A stretch of DNA of 63,225 bases from Eshraghiella sp964414835. GTDB lineage: Bacteria > Bacillota > Clostridia > Lachnospirales > Lachnospiraceae. The notes under the pieces are model-generated. The model ran no database searches and had not been told where the DNA came from. It was given only the letters and a program-made list of their open reading frames with translations. The stretch lies in NCBI GenBank assembly GCA_964414835.1, contig CAYPWY010000011.1, forward strand, positions 1 to 63,225, written 5' to 3'. A program made the translations under genes and the position numbers. Shown piece by piece: positions 51,909-60,805 of the stretch (position 1 is its first letter; each line of letters begins with the position of its first letter).

Positions 51909-53028
51909 GTGGTTGAGTTAGACCAGTTCCGTTATGAACTTAGCGGATTTGAAGGACCATTAGAGGAATTGAGGGATTCACTTTAACTTAGCTGATAAGT
52001 CAAAGCGGATTGAAGAAATAGAAATGCATATGGAAGATGCCGGATTTTGGGATGATCCTGAGTTTTCCCAGACAAAGCTCAAGGAGCTTAAGGCACTGAA
52101 GGGTTCCTTTGAGAATTACAATGAGCTTGTGAAGCAGAAAGAGGATGCAGAGGTTTTTATAGAGATGGCGGAGGAAGAAAATGACTCTTCGCTTATACCT
52201 GAGATTGCAGAGCTTGTTGCAGGCTTTAAGGAGCTCTTTGAAAAAGTCAGAATCGAGACTCTTCTTTGCGATGAATACGACAGAAATAATGCTATTTTAA
52301 GACTTAATGCAGGCGCCGGAGGAACGGAGAGCTGCGACTGGGCTTCCATGCTTTTGCGTATGTATACCAGATGGGCGGATTCCAAGGGCTATTCAGTTGA
52401 AACCTTGGATTATCTGGATGGAGATGAGGCAGGTGTTAAATCTGTGACTATCCAGATTAACGGAGAAAATGCATACGGGTATCTGAAATCGGAAAAGGGC
52501 GTTCACCGATTGGTCAGAATTTCGCCTTTTAATGCCAATGGCAAGAGACAGACTTCATTTGTTTCCTGTGATGTTATGCCTGATATAGAGGAAGACCTTG
52601 ATGTTGAGATTAATGAGGATGATTTGCGTATAGATACCTACCGCTCCAGCGGAGCGGGAGGACAGCACATTAACAAAACATCCTCTGCCATAAGAATTAC
52701 ACATATTCCTACCGGAATTGTTGTACAATGCCAGAATGAACGTTCACAGCACCAGAATAAGGATAAGGCTATGCAGATGCTCAAAGCAAAGCTTTATCTT
52801 TTAAAACAGCAGGAGAATGCCGACAAGGAAGCTGAGATACGAGGTGAAATCAAAGAAATAGGATGGGGAAGTCAGATACGAAGCTATGTTCTCCAGCCGT
52901 ATACTATGGTTAAAGACCACAGAACCAATGCCGAGTCAGGCAATGCGCAGTCGGTATTGGATGGCAATATAGATTTATTTTTGGGCGAATACCTTAAGTG
53001 GATTCATAGAACAACCAAGGAGGATTAA
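51909..53028 (+). CDS. prfB: Peptide chain release factor 2, with programmed +1 frameshift at a UAA codon
   Basis: The gene begins at GTG 51909 (AAGGTGG site) and reads 25 codons to CTT TAA at 51981-51986. A +1 shift on CTT lets translation continue AAC TTA GCT, entering the main frame that runs to 53028, for 372 residues. The main frame has the anticodon-mimic SPF (RISPFNAN) and the catalytic GGQ (SSGAGGQHINK). A Shine-Dalgarno-like GAGGGA lies just upstream of the slip. Nearly all known sites use UGA, which only RF2 reads; here the stop is UAA, which RF1 also reads, so the autoregulatory logic is weakened. cheW follows after 3 bp. Confidence 0.93.
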
Positions 53029-53031
53029 AAA

Positions 53032-53505
53032 ATGGCAGATTTTCAGGCTGTAGTATGCAGACTTGATGAAGAGTGGTACGGATTGGACATAACATATGTC
53101 AATGCTATTGAACGTGAGCAGGCTGTTGTCCGGATTCCCAACTCTTCCAAGAATATCAAGGGAATTATTAATCTCAGAGGAGAGATTATACCGGTATTGA
53201 ATTTGAGGTCTAAATTCAATACGCCTAATCAGATTCCGCCGGAGGAAGTTGAATTTATTATTATTAATCTTCCTAATAATAAAGTTGCCGTTGAGGTTGA
53301 CGGTGTGGACGAGATTCATAACGTGGGTGATGCCGATATGGTAGAGATGCCTTCCATTGCACGGGGCAGCGGTATAAAATATCTGGACAAGGTTGCCAAG
53401 GTGGGCGATAATTTAATTATTATAATAAACCCTTTGGAATTGTTATCAGATGATGAGCTTGAGGCAGTAGGAAAGCTCACAGAGGAAGAATCGTCAAATA
53501 ATTAG
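53032..53505 (+). CDS. cheW: CheW-like chemotaxis coupling protein
   Basis: The 157-residue protein has the CheW fold: an opening FQAVVCRLDEEWYGLDI, then IKGIINLRGEIIPVLNLRSKF and the second-half NLIIIINPLELL. CheW links chemoreceptors to CheA. No cheA, receptor or other che genes are in the window; it sits in a housekeeping operon after prfB. It may act with a remote chemotaxis cluster or in another signalling role. Confidence 0.85.
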   Translation: MADFQAVVCRLDEEWYGLDITYVNAIEREQAVVRIPNSSKNIKGIINLRGEIIPVLNLRSKFNTPNQIPPEEVEFIIINLPNNKVAVEVDGVDEIHNVGDADMVEMPSIARGSGIKYLDKVAKVGDNLIIIINPLELLSDDELEAVGKLTEEESSNN

Positions 53506-53534
53506 CTTCAATATATTAAGTCAGGAGAAAGAAA

Positions 53535-54749
53535 ATGGTAAACATAGCAGTGTTAGGCTACGGCACAGTAGGTTCAGGTGTTGTAGAGGTATTAAGGACC
53601 AATCAGGAATCAATTAACAAAAGAGCAGGACAGGACATTAATCTGAAATATGTGCTTGACCTTAGGGATTTTCCGGGAGACCCGGTAGAAAAGGTGCTTG
53701 TGCATGATTACGATATAATTCTTAATGATGATGATGTTAAAATCGTTGTTGAGGTAATGGGCGGCGTTAATCCGGCGTACCAGTTTGTTAAAAGTGCGCT
53801 CCTTAAAGGAAAAAGCGTATGTACCTCCAATAAAGAGCTTGTGGCAAAGCATGGTGCGGAGCTTTTGGAAATTGCCAAGAGCAACAACATCAATTTTCTG
53901 TTTGAGGCAAGCGTAGGAGGCGGTATTCCTATTATCAGACCGCTTAATCAATCTCTTACGGCTGACGAGATTATGGAAATATCGGGTATCCTTAACGGAA
54001 CTACCAACTATATTCTTACCAAGATGTGCAAGGAAGGACTCGATTTTGATACGGTTCTTAAGGAGGCGCAGGACTTGGGATATGCAGAGCGCAATCCTGA
54101 GGCGGATGTGGAAGGCTATGACGCATGCCGTAAAATAGCTATTCTTTCTTCACTTGCCTGCGGACATCAGGTGGATTTTGAAGATATATATACAGAAGGA
54201 ATAACCAAAATCACAGATGTTGATTTCAAATATGCAGCTAAGCTTGATGTGTCAATTAAGCTTATCGGCTCCAGCAGAAAGACGGGGGACGGATTTTCGG
54301 CAATGGTTGCGCCTAAGATGATAAGCAACGAGCATCCTCTTGCAGGCGTCAACGGCGTTATGAATGCTATTTTTGTAAAGGGCAATGTTCTCGGTGATGT
54401 TATGTTCTATGGTGCGGGAGCAGGAAAGCTTCCTACAGCCAGCGCAGTGGTTTCTGATGTTGTTGATGCGGTAAAGCATATGGGAACAAACATAATGACA
54501 ATCTGGAACACCAAAAAAGCAGAGTTGATTGATATTAAGAATGTAACAACAAGATTTTTTATACGTGTTAAAGGTAATCAGGAGGATATGCTTGATAAGG
54601 TCAGGGAAGTATTTGACGGAGATGCTGTAACGGCAGACGGAGTGACCGGCGAATTTGGTTACATTACAGCTCCTATGACAGAAAGCGATTACATAGCTGC
54701 GTCATCCAAGGTTGACGGAATTATCTCTATGATAAGATACGAAGGCTGA
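53535..54749 (+). CDS. hom: Homoserine dehydrogenase
   Basis: The 404-residue enzyme has an N-terminal NAD(P) motif (LGYGTVGSGVV), GVNPAYQFV, KELVAKHG, the substrate domain (FEASVGGGIPIIRPLN, ILNGTTNYILT, GYAERNPEADVEGYDA) and a C-terminal ACT-like regulatory domain (about 330-404). It reduces aspartate semialdehyde to homoserine, supplying the methionine/threonine branch and thus the acceptor for MetY. A 17-bp direct repeat spans its stop (54730-54767). Confidence 0.95.
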   Translation: MVNIAVLGYGTVGSGVVEVLRTNQESINKRAGQDINLKYVLDLRDFPGDPVEKVLVHDYDIILNDDDVKIVVEVMGGVNPAYQFVKSALLKGKSVCTSNKELVAKHGAELLEIAKSNNINFLFEASVGGGIPIIRPLNQSLTADEIMEISGILNGTTNYILTKMCKEGLDFDTVLKEAQDLGYAERNPEADVEGYDACRKIAILSSLACGHQVDFEDIYTEGITKITDVDFKYAAKLDVSIKLIGSSRKTGDGFSAMVAPKMISNEHPLAGVNGVMNAIFVKGNVLGDVMFYGAGAGKLPTASAVVSDVVDAVKHMGTNIMTIWNTKKAELIDIKNVTTRFFIRVKGNQEDMLDKVREVFDGDAVTADGVTGEFGYITAPMTESDYIAASSKVDGIISMIRYEG

Positions 54750-54808
54750 GTGATAAGATACGAAGGCAGAGTTTCGGGGCATGATATGTATTGTAAATAA
54801 CTAAGCGA

Positions 54809-54837
54809 TTGACAAATCGTCTGGAAAGTACTATTAT
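54809..54837 (+). promoter_or_regulatory. lysC promoter
   Basis: TTGACA (54809-54814) and TATTAT (54832-54837) are 17 bp apart, giving lysC its own promoter downstream of hom. Confidence 0.65.
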
Positions 54838-54874
54838 TGCGGGTATCGGAGATTAAATTTCGGAGGAATGACAG

Positions 54875-56185
54875 ATGGTTAAAGTTACTAAGTTTGGCGG
54901 AAGCTCACTTGCAAATGCAGAGCAGTTTCGTAAGGTTGCAGATATTATACTTGCAGACCCGTCAAGAAGATACGTGGTGCCTTCAGCACCGGGAAAGCGT
55001 TTTGCTGAGGATGTTAAGGTAACAGATATGCTTTACGCATGCTATAAGGCTGCCATAAGCGGACAGAATTTTAAGGATAAATTTGATGAGATTAAAGCCA
55101 GATACAATGGTATAATAAGTGAACTGGGCATCGAGCTTTCGCTTGAAAGCGAATACGAAGCTATTGCTGCCGGCTTTAAAGGACGTGCAGGACGTGATTA
55201 TGCTGCATCAAGAGGTGAGTTCCTTAACGGAATAATTCTTGCAAAATATATTAACTATGAATTTATAGATGCTGCGGATGTTGTGTTTTTCAATGAAGAC
55301 GGCACATTCAATTCTGAGATGACTAATCAGACCTTAAGAGACAGGCTTGCAGGCGTGGAGCGTGCAGTAATTCCGGGCTTTTATGGTTCGACACCTAATG
55401 ACACAATCAGAACATTCTCAAGAGGAGGTTCTGATATAACCGGTTCAATCGTTGCGGCAGCAGTCCGTGCTGATTTGTATGAGAACTGGACAGATGTTTC
55501 GGGATTTATGATTGCTGACCCGAGAATCATCGGCAATCCGGCTGCTATCAATACAATCACTTATAAAGAGCTCAGAGAGCTTTCATATATGGGTGCAACT
55601 GTTCTTCATGAGGATGCTATTTTCCCTGTGAGAAAAGAAGGTATTCCTATTAACATTAAAAACACCAACGCACCGGAAGACCACGGTACTATGATTGTGG
55701 AAAGTACATCCAAAAAACCTGAGTATATTATCACAGGTATTGCAGGAAAGAAAGGCTTTTCGGCTGTCAATATTGAGAAAGATATGATGAACTCAGAGAT
55801 TGGTTTTGGACGTAAGGTTCTTGAACAGTTTGAAAAACAGGGACTGTCCTTTGAACATATGCCGTCAGGTATTGACACAATGACAATCATAGTTCATCAG
55901 AAAGAGTTTGAGGAGAAAGAACAGGAAATTCTTGCAGGCATCCACAGAAATGCTGCGCCTGATTCCATAGAGATTGAACCGGGACTTGCGCTTATTGCGG
56001 TTGTGGGACGTGGAATGAAGTCTGTTAAAGGTACTGCATTTAAGATTTTTGAAGCGCTTTACAATTCCGATGTGAATGTTAAGATGATTGACCAGGGTTC
56101 AAGCGAGCTTAATATTATTATTGGAGTTCTTGAAGAGGAATTTGAGACAGCCTTCAAGGCAATTTATAATGCGTTTGTTAAATAA
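54875..56185 (+). CDS. lysC: Aspartokinase
   Basis: The 436-residue kinase has KFGGSSLANAEQF (ATP/aspartate), EFLNGIILAKYIN, SRGGSDITGS and two C-terminal ACT domains (GKKGFSAVNIEKDM and VGRGMKSVKGTAFKIF). It phosphorylates aspartate at the head of the Lys/Thr/Met pathway. Length and the ACT pair fit the lysine-type isozyme. CGGAGG precedes the ATG. Next to hom, it ties amino-acid supply to the sulfur genes 10 kb upstream. Confidence 0.94.
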   Translation: MVKVTKFGGSSLANAEQFRKVADIILADPSRRYVVPSAPGKRFAEDVKVTDMLYACYKAAISGQNFKDKFDEIKARYNGIISELGIELSLESEYEAIAAGFKGRAGRDYAASRGEFLNGIILAKYINYEFIDAADVVFFNEDGTFNSEMTNQTLRDRLAGVERAVIPGFYGSTPNDTIRTFSRGGSDITGSIVAAAVRADLYENWTDVSGFMIADPRIIGNPAAINTITYKELRELSYMGATVLHEDAIFPVRKEGIPINIKNTNAPEDHGTMIVESTSKKPEYIITGIAGKKGFSAVNIEKDMMNSEIGFGRKVLEQFEKQGLSFEHMPSGIDTMTIIVHQKEFEEKEQEILAGIHRNAAPDSIEIEPGLALIAVVGRGMKSVKGTAFKIFEALYNSDVNVKMIDQGSSELNIIIGVLEEEFETAFKAIYNAFVK

Positions 56186-56205
56186 TTGAATATTGCTTCA
56201 TAAAA

Positions 56206-56272
56206 ACACCATCCCGTCTTTCCTGACTGTCTGCTGATTTTGGCAGCGGCAGCCGGATTGACGGGATGGTGT
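56206..56272 (-). terminator. Terminator after lysC and the convergent DUF4190-like gene
   Basis: 13-bp arms ACACCATCCCGTC and GACGGGATGGTGT enclose a 41-nt loop with its own GCTG/CAGC stem. On the minus strand it is followed by TTTTTAT, so it acts best on the minus-strand gene. Confidence 0.7.
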
Positions 56273-56288
56273 GTATTATGTTATGGTT

Positions 56289-56642
56289 TTATTTATTATA
56301 AAATTCCAAAATCTCCTGATACTGTTTCATAAATTCAGGGTCAGCCATAATCTTAAATGCCATATACAGCATAATTGCTCCAAGTATAAGACCTACGGCA
56401 CCTGTTATTATACCGGCGATTGCCTTGCCTGAACGGGAAGGCGCAGAACCCTTGCTGAAAATTCCGAGAAATATGCCTATAATACCGAAAACAACTCCCA
56501 CATATCCGGTACAAAAACCCAGTGGGATAGAAAGTATTCCGATAATCAGAGAGGCTATAGCCATTCCCTTGCGCTCCTGCTGTGGGTAGCCAGGCTGGTT
56601 GAAACCATTATTGTTCATGTTATTATAATAATTGTTGTCCAT
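56289..56642 (-). CDS. Small two-helix membrane protein (DUF4190-like)
   Basis: The 117-residue protein has an Asn/Gly/Pro-rich cytoplasmic head (NNYYNNMNNNGFNQPGYPQQ in outline) followed by two long hydrophobic helices joined by a short SKGSAPSRSGKAIAG loop. This fits the DUF4190/DUF4064 type. The role is unknown; members are small envelope proteins. The start at 56642 begins with the Asn-rich head; the longer ORF adds unrelated residues. Confidence 0.65.
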   Translation of the reverse strand: MDNNYYNNMNNNGFNQPGYPQQERKGMAIASLIIGILSIPLGFCTGYVGVVFGIIGIFLGIFSKGSAPSRSGKAIAGIITGAVGLILGAIMLYMAFKIMADPEFMKQYQEILEFYNK

Positions 56643-56791
56643 AAATACCTCCGTATTATATAAATATATTCCTATTTTACCACGATATATCATAAATTGC
56701 AAAACAAATCAAAAATATTAATGACTTGATAAGTCAGCCAGGATAGATTATAATTTAGACAAGTATATGGATGATTTTTTTTGGAGGACTT

Positions 56792-57295
56792 ATGGAAATT
56801 AAGTTTGACGTTGATATATCTGTAAAGGATATGTATAAATTTCTGGTTAATAATACTTACAGAAGACTTACGGGAATCATATGGATTATTTTCAGCCTTG
56901 TGGTAGTAGCTGTTACCGTATATACATGGGGCGATGTCGATATTATGTATTCGGTTTTGATGATACTTCTGGCATCCCTTTACACTGTGATTAATCCGGC
57001 TATGCTTTATTTCAAGGCGCGGAAACAGGTGGCAAACAATGAGTCTTTCAACAGCACTCTTCATTATGTTGTGGATGATAAGGGAATTAAGATTTCCCAG
57101 AATAATGAGAAAGCGTCTGTGAAATGGGACGAGATTTGGAAGGTGGTCAGATACGGAAATGAAGTGATAGTCTATGTTACGACTGTCAGAGCCTTTGTGT
57201 GGCCGGTGGACAGCATCGGTGACAGTTATGACCGCCTTGTACAGCTTGCATGTGACAAGCTTGACAGAAGATGCAGCTTGAGAAAGAAGAATTGA
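56792..57295 (+). CDS. YcxB-like membrane protein
   Basis: The 167-residue protein has a short amphipathic head, two membrane helices (about 33-50 and 56-73), and a C-terminal cytoplasmic PH-like domain (FNSTLHYVVDDKGIKISQNNEKASVKWDEI in outline) ending in basic residues. The pattern matches the YcxB family. Function is unknown. GGAGGACT precedes the ATG. tsaE begins 1 bp after its stop. Confidence 0.7.
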   Translation: MEIKFDVDISVKDMYKFLVNNTYRRLTGIIWIIFSLVVVAVTVYTWGDVDIMYSVLMILLASLYTVINPAMLYFKARKQVANNESFNSTLHYVVDDKGIKISQNNEKASVKWDEIWKVVRYGNEVIVYVTTVRAFVWPVDSIGDSYDRLVQLACDKLDRRCSLRKKN

Positions 57296-57296
57296 T

Positions 57297-57731
57297 ATGG
57301 TAATTGAATCTTTGTCATCTGAAACCACATACAAATTAGGCGAGGCGATAGGAAGGCAGGTACAGCCGGGCGATATAATATGTCTTAACGGCGACCTTGG
57401 CGTGGGCAAAACGGTTTTTACCCAAGGGCTTGCCAAGGGACTTGGAATTGATGAGCCTGTATGCAGTCCTACTTTTACGCTGATACAGCAGTATGAGGAT
57501 GGAAGAATACCTCTTTATCATTTCGATGTGTACAGGATATCCGGTCCGTGGGATATGGATGAACTGGGCTATGAGGAATATTTTTTCGGAGAAGGGGTAT
57601 GCCTTATTGAATGGGGCAGCCTGATAGGCGAGCTTCTGCCTGATAATACCGTATACATCACAATTGAGAAAAATAACGAAAAAGGGTTTGACTATCGCAG
57701 GATAACTATAAGCCGTGACTATAATTTCTGA
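57297..57731 (+). CDS. tsaE: tRNA t6A biosynthesis ATPase TsaE
   Basis: The 144-residue protein has Walker A GDLGVGKTVF, HFDVYRIS and the EWGSLIGELLP tail with the conserved Trp/Glu. It is the ATPase that recycles the TsaB-TsaD complex during t6A37 formation. tsaB follows after 32 bp and tsaD is 3 kb downstream. Confidence 0.94.
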   Translation: MVIESLSSETTYKLGEAIGRQVQPGDIICLNGDLGVGKTVFTQGLAKGLGIDEPVCSPTFTLIQQYEDGRIPLYHFDVYRISGPWDMDELGYEEYFFGEGVCLIEWGSLIGELLPDNTVYITIEKNNEKGFDYRRITISRDYNF

Positions 57732-57763
57732 ATATTTTCAGGCATAGAACAGAGGACTTTTCA

Positions 57764-58474
57764 ATGAAAATTTTAGCTATTGAAGCATCATCCCTTGTGG
57801 CATCGGTTGCCATATTGACAGATGATATAATCACAGCAGAATATACCATTAATCATAAAATAACACATTCACAGACACTGCTGCCTATGATTGACGAGAT
57901 TTGCCGCAGGACAGATACGGAACCGGAGGAATTTGACGCTATTGCAATATCAGGAGGGCCGGGTTCTTTTACAGGACTACGTATCGGCTCGGCTACGGCT
58001 AAGGGACTTGGAATGGCATTGGATATACCGCTTATACATGTTCCTACACTTGACGCTATGGCATATAATTTTTACGGTACGGATATGTTGGTGTGTCCGA
58101 TAATGGATGCAAGGCGTTCACAGGTATATACGGGGATTTACCGGTTTGATGAGGAAAAACTTAAGATACATATGGATACCTGTGCCATGGGAATAGAAGA
58201 ACTTCTTCAGAAACTGGGGGAGTTTAACCTTAAAACGGTTTTTGTGGGGGATGGAATCCCGGCATACAGGGATGTAATAGATGACAAGGCGGATTTTCCT
58301 TATATATATGCACCTGCAGGAATGAACAGGCAGAGAGCATCAAGCGTTGCAGTTCTTGGAATGGAATATTTTAAGCAGGGCAGGACTGTAACAGCAGCGG
58401 AGCATCTTCCGGAGTATCTTCGGATGTCTCAGGCGGAGCGTGAGCGCAAGGAGCGTATGGCTGACAATGAATGA
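57764..58474 (+). CDS. tsaB: tRNA t6A biosynthesis protein TsaB
   Basis: The 236-residue ASKHA-fold protein has ILAIEASSLVASVAI, SHSQTLLP, SGGPGSFTGLRIG and a C-terminal half lacking a metal site. It dimerises with TsaD as a non-catalytic partner. rimI overlaps its end by 8 bp. Confidence 0.94.
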   Translation: MKILAIEASSLVASVAILTDDIITAEYTINHKITHSQTLLPMIDEICRRTDTEPEEFDAIAISGGPGSFTGLRIGSATAKGLGMALDIPLIHVPTLDAMAYNFYGTDMLVCPIMDARRSQVYTGIYRFDEEKLKIHMDTCAMGIEELLQKLGEFNLKTVFVGDGIPAYRDVIDDKADFPYIYAPAGMNRQRASSVAVLGMEYFKQGRTVTAAEHLPEYLRMSQAERERKERMADNE

Positions 58475-58928
58475 TGTTAATGATATTTGCGTAACAATAC
58501 GGTTGATGACGGTTGAGGATGCACCTTTTGTGGCGCAGATTGAGAAAAATGCTTTCTCACAGCCATGGCCGGAGACAGAATTTGTAAAGGCTGTACTCAG
58601 TGATAATTATGTATATATAGCGGCAGAGCTTGACGGTAAAATAATAGGCTACGCAGGCTGTGTTTTTGCCGCAGAAGATGCCGATATAACTAATATAGCA
58701 GTTGATGCAGATTACAGAGGATTGGGAATAGGAGCAGAGCTTTTGAAGCAGCTTATTGTGCAGGCGGAAAGACGGGGCTCGGACAATATTTTTCTTGAGG
58801 TAAGACAAAGCAATTTTGCGGCGATAAATTTATATACCCAATATGGATTTGCTCAAAACGGAATACGCAGAAATTTTTATCAAAAACCTGCCGAAGATGC
58901 CATTTTAATGGCAAAAAAATTACATTAA
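58467..58928 (+). CDS. rimI: Ribosomal protein S18 N-acetyltransferase RimI
   Basis: The 153-residue GNAT enzyme has VTIRLMTVEDAPFVAQIE and the acetyl-CoA motif RGLGIGAELL, ending FYQKPAEDAILMAKKL. It acetylates the N-terminus of S18 in relatives. The position between tsaB and tsaD is conserved in many Firmicutes. The start at 58467 overlaps tsaB; an earlier GTG is unneeded. Confidence 0.9.
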   Translation: MNDVNDICVTIRLMTVEDAPFVAQIEKNAFSQPWPETEFVKAVLSDNYVYIAAELDGKIIGYAGCVFAAEDADITNIAVDADYRGLGIGAELLKQLIVQAERRGSDNIFLEVRQSNFAAINLYTQYGFAQNGIRRNFYQKPAEDAILMAKKLH

Positions 58929-58998
58929 TAACCACTATCATATACATATACAAGCAGATATAATTATTTTATAACGATTACAGAAAAGAGGAATGTAT

Positions 58999-59241
58999 AT
59001 GAAAAAATACGACATTAACGGCAGACTGGATAAGGTTATATGTAATGGCTGCGGAGGAAATATCCCTCACTCAGGCAACATAATAATCGGCGCGGCACTG
59101 AGCTTTCGGGCTGAATGGGGATATTTTTCCGATAAGGATGGAGAAACCCACAGCTTTGATTTATGCGAAGGCTGTTATGATAAAATTGTTAAGAATTTTG
59201 CAATTCCCGTTGAGATTGAAGAAAAGACGGAGCTTTTGTAG
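58999..59241 (+). CDS. Small protein with a zinc-ribbon-like cysteine set
   Basis: The 80-residue protein has ICNGCGGNI at 15-22 and DLCEGCYDKIV near 57, a C-x2-C ... C-x2-C pattern expected to bind one metal. Its middle is aromatic and acidic (FRAEWGYFSDKDGE). I do not recognise the family. The start is ATG 58999 behind AGAGGA; an ATG at 58993 is too close to that site. It sits between rimI and rnz in a tight operon, so a link to tRNA or ribosome work is possible but unsupported. Confidence 0.65.
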   Translation: MKKYDINGRLDKVICNGCGGNIPHSGNIIIGAALSFRAEWGYFSDKDGETHSFDLCEGCYDKIVKNFAIPVEIEEKTELL

Positions 59242-59292
59242 AGGACATAGTTAATAGTGAGCCCCGTATTAATGTAGAGAATAGGTAACAAA

Positions 59293-60201
59293 ATGTTAGA
59301 TTTATGTTTATTGGGAACGGGCGGAATGATGCCGCTCCCTAACAGATGGACAACTTCATTGATGACAAGATATAACGGAAGCTCGCTTTTGATTGACTGC
59401 GGCGAGGGTACACAGGTAGCTCTCAAAAAGGCAGGCTGGAGCTTTAAACCGGTTGATATCATATGCATAACACATTTTCATGCGGACCACATAGCGGGGC
59501 TTCCGGGTTTTTTGCTTACAATGGGGAATGCCGAGAGAACTGAGGATTTATTGATTATCGGACCCAAGGGAATTGAAAAGGTTGTAAATTCTCTTAGAAT
59601 AATAGCACCTGAGCTTCCATTTAATATCCTTTTCAGGGAGCTGACGGAGGAATTTGAGACAATAGAAGCCTGCGGTTATGTAATAGATGCATTTAAGGTT
59701 CATCACAGAGTTATATGCTATGGTTACAATATACGCATTCTGCGGAAGGGCAAATTTGACGCGGAAGCTGCCAAAGCACATCAGATACCACTGATGTATT
59801 GGAACAGGCTGCAGAATGGCGAGACGGTAACAGACGGCGATATTACGTATACGCCGGATATGGTTATGGGACCGCCGAGAAAAGGAATTAAAGTCACCTA
59901 TTGCACAGATTCAAGGCCAGTGCCTGCCATAGCCCACAACGCTTCGGGAGCAGACCTTTTTATCTGTGAAGGAATGTACGGAGAGGACGGCAAGGAAGCC
60001 AAAGCGCGCCAGTACAGGCATATGACTATGTATGAGGCGGCAGAGTTAGCCAGAATGGCTGAACCGAAGGAAATGTGGCTGACACATTACAGTCCGTCCC
60101 TTGTAAGACCTGATGAATATCTTGGCAAAGTAAGGGAGATTTTTGACAGGACTAAGATGCCTAGGGATGGCTGGTTGAAAACCATAGATTTTACAGACTG
60201 A
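59293..60201 (+). CDS. rnz: Ribonuclease Z
   Basis: The 302-residue metallo-beta-lactamase-fold enzyme has LLGTGGMMPLPNRW, the zinc motif THFHADHIAGLPG, a middle flexible arm region and the C-terminal TDSRPVPAIA then LTHYSPSL. It trims tRNA 3' ends. It may instead clear other RNA, but the ELAC-type signature is strong. The next gene starts 17 bp later. Confidence 0.92.
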   Translation: MLDLCLLGTGGMMPLPNRWTTSLMTRYNGSSLLIDCGEGTQVALKKAGWSFKPVDIICITHFHADHIAGLPGFLLTMGNAERTEDLLIIGPKGIEKVVNSLRIIAPELPFNILFRELTEEFETIEACGYVIDAFKVHHRVICYGYNIRILRKGKFDAEAAKAHQIPLMYWNRLQNGETVTDGDITYTPDMVMGPPRKGIKVTYCTDSRPVPAIAHNASGADLFICEGMYGEDGKEAKARQYRHMTMYEAAELARMAEPKEMWLTHYSPSLVRPDEYLGKVREIFDRTKMPRDGWLKTIDFTD

Positions 60202-60217
60202 TGAAAGGGGCGATAGT

Positions 60218-60805
60218 ATGAAAGTACTGAGCAAAATAAAAAAACCACTCATAATAACACTTTTGGCTGTATTGGTAATTTCATATTACATATATTTGTC
60301 CCGCAGAGATGTTAATAATGATGATAAGATGGCGTCCAATTCCAAAGCGGCGGAATTAATCAGCCGTGATATGGACAATAATTATCCTGATACGCCAAGG
60401 GCGGTACTTGGATATTTTATGGATATACAGAAGGTATGGTACAAGGAAGATATAAGTGACGATGAGCTTGTGGGACTTGTACAGCATGCCAGAGAGCTTT
60501 TTGATAGTGAACTTCTGGCCGCCAACGAATATGAAGCATATTTGGAGCGTCTTAAGTCGGAAATCAGTACATATAAGGAAAACGGACGGTATATATCGGA
60601 GTATGTCATAGAAGAAGGCTACAATATCGAATTTAAAAGCTTCAACGGGCAGTCGTATGCTTTTGTTGATGTAAAATATTTTGTTATAGAAGGGAAAAAT
60701 CTTAAGACTGTGTACGAAGAGTACACTCTCAGAGAGGACAGCGATTCACATTGGAAGATTCTGTATTGGAAACTTACCGATGGAACCAGAATGGAAGAGC
60801 AGTAA
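60218..60805 (+). CDS. Single-pass membrane protein of unknown function
   Basis: The 195-residue protein has a basic N-terminus (KVLSKIKK), one membrane helix (about 10-27) and a soluble outer domain. That domain holds an acidic helical part and a beta-rich end (KNLKTVYEEYTLREDSDSHWKILYWKL in outline) reminiscent of NTF2-like folds. No lipobox is seen. I do not recognise a named family. Its stop overlaps the tsaD start (TAATG), so it is coupled to t6A synthesis genes. Confidence 0.65.
   Translation: MKVLSKIKKPLIITLLAVLVISYYIYLSRRDVNNDDKMASNSKAAELISRDMDNNYPDTPRAVLGYFMDIQKVWYKEDISDDELVGLVQHARELFDSELLAANEYEAYLERLKSEISTYKENGRYISEYVIEEGYNIEFKSFNGQSYAFVDVKYFVIEGKNLKTVYEEYTLREDSDSHWKILYWKLTDGTRMEEQ

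Noticed and set aside
51909..52026. prfB disrupted by a random frameshift
   Set aside because: The break sits exactly at codon 26 in a CTT-stop-C context with an upstream Shine-Dalgarno-like element, and the encoded protein is continuous across the shift. This is the standard programmed site.
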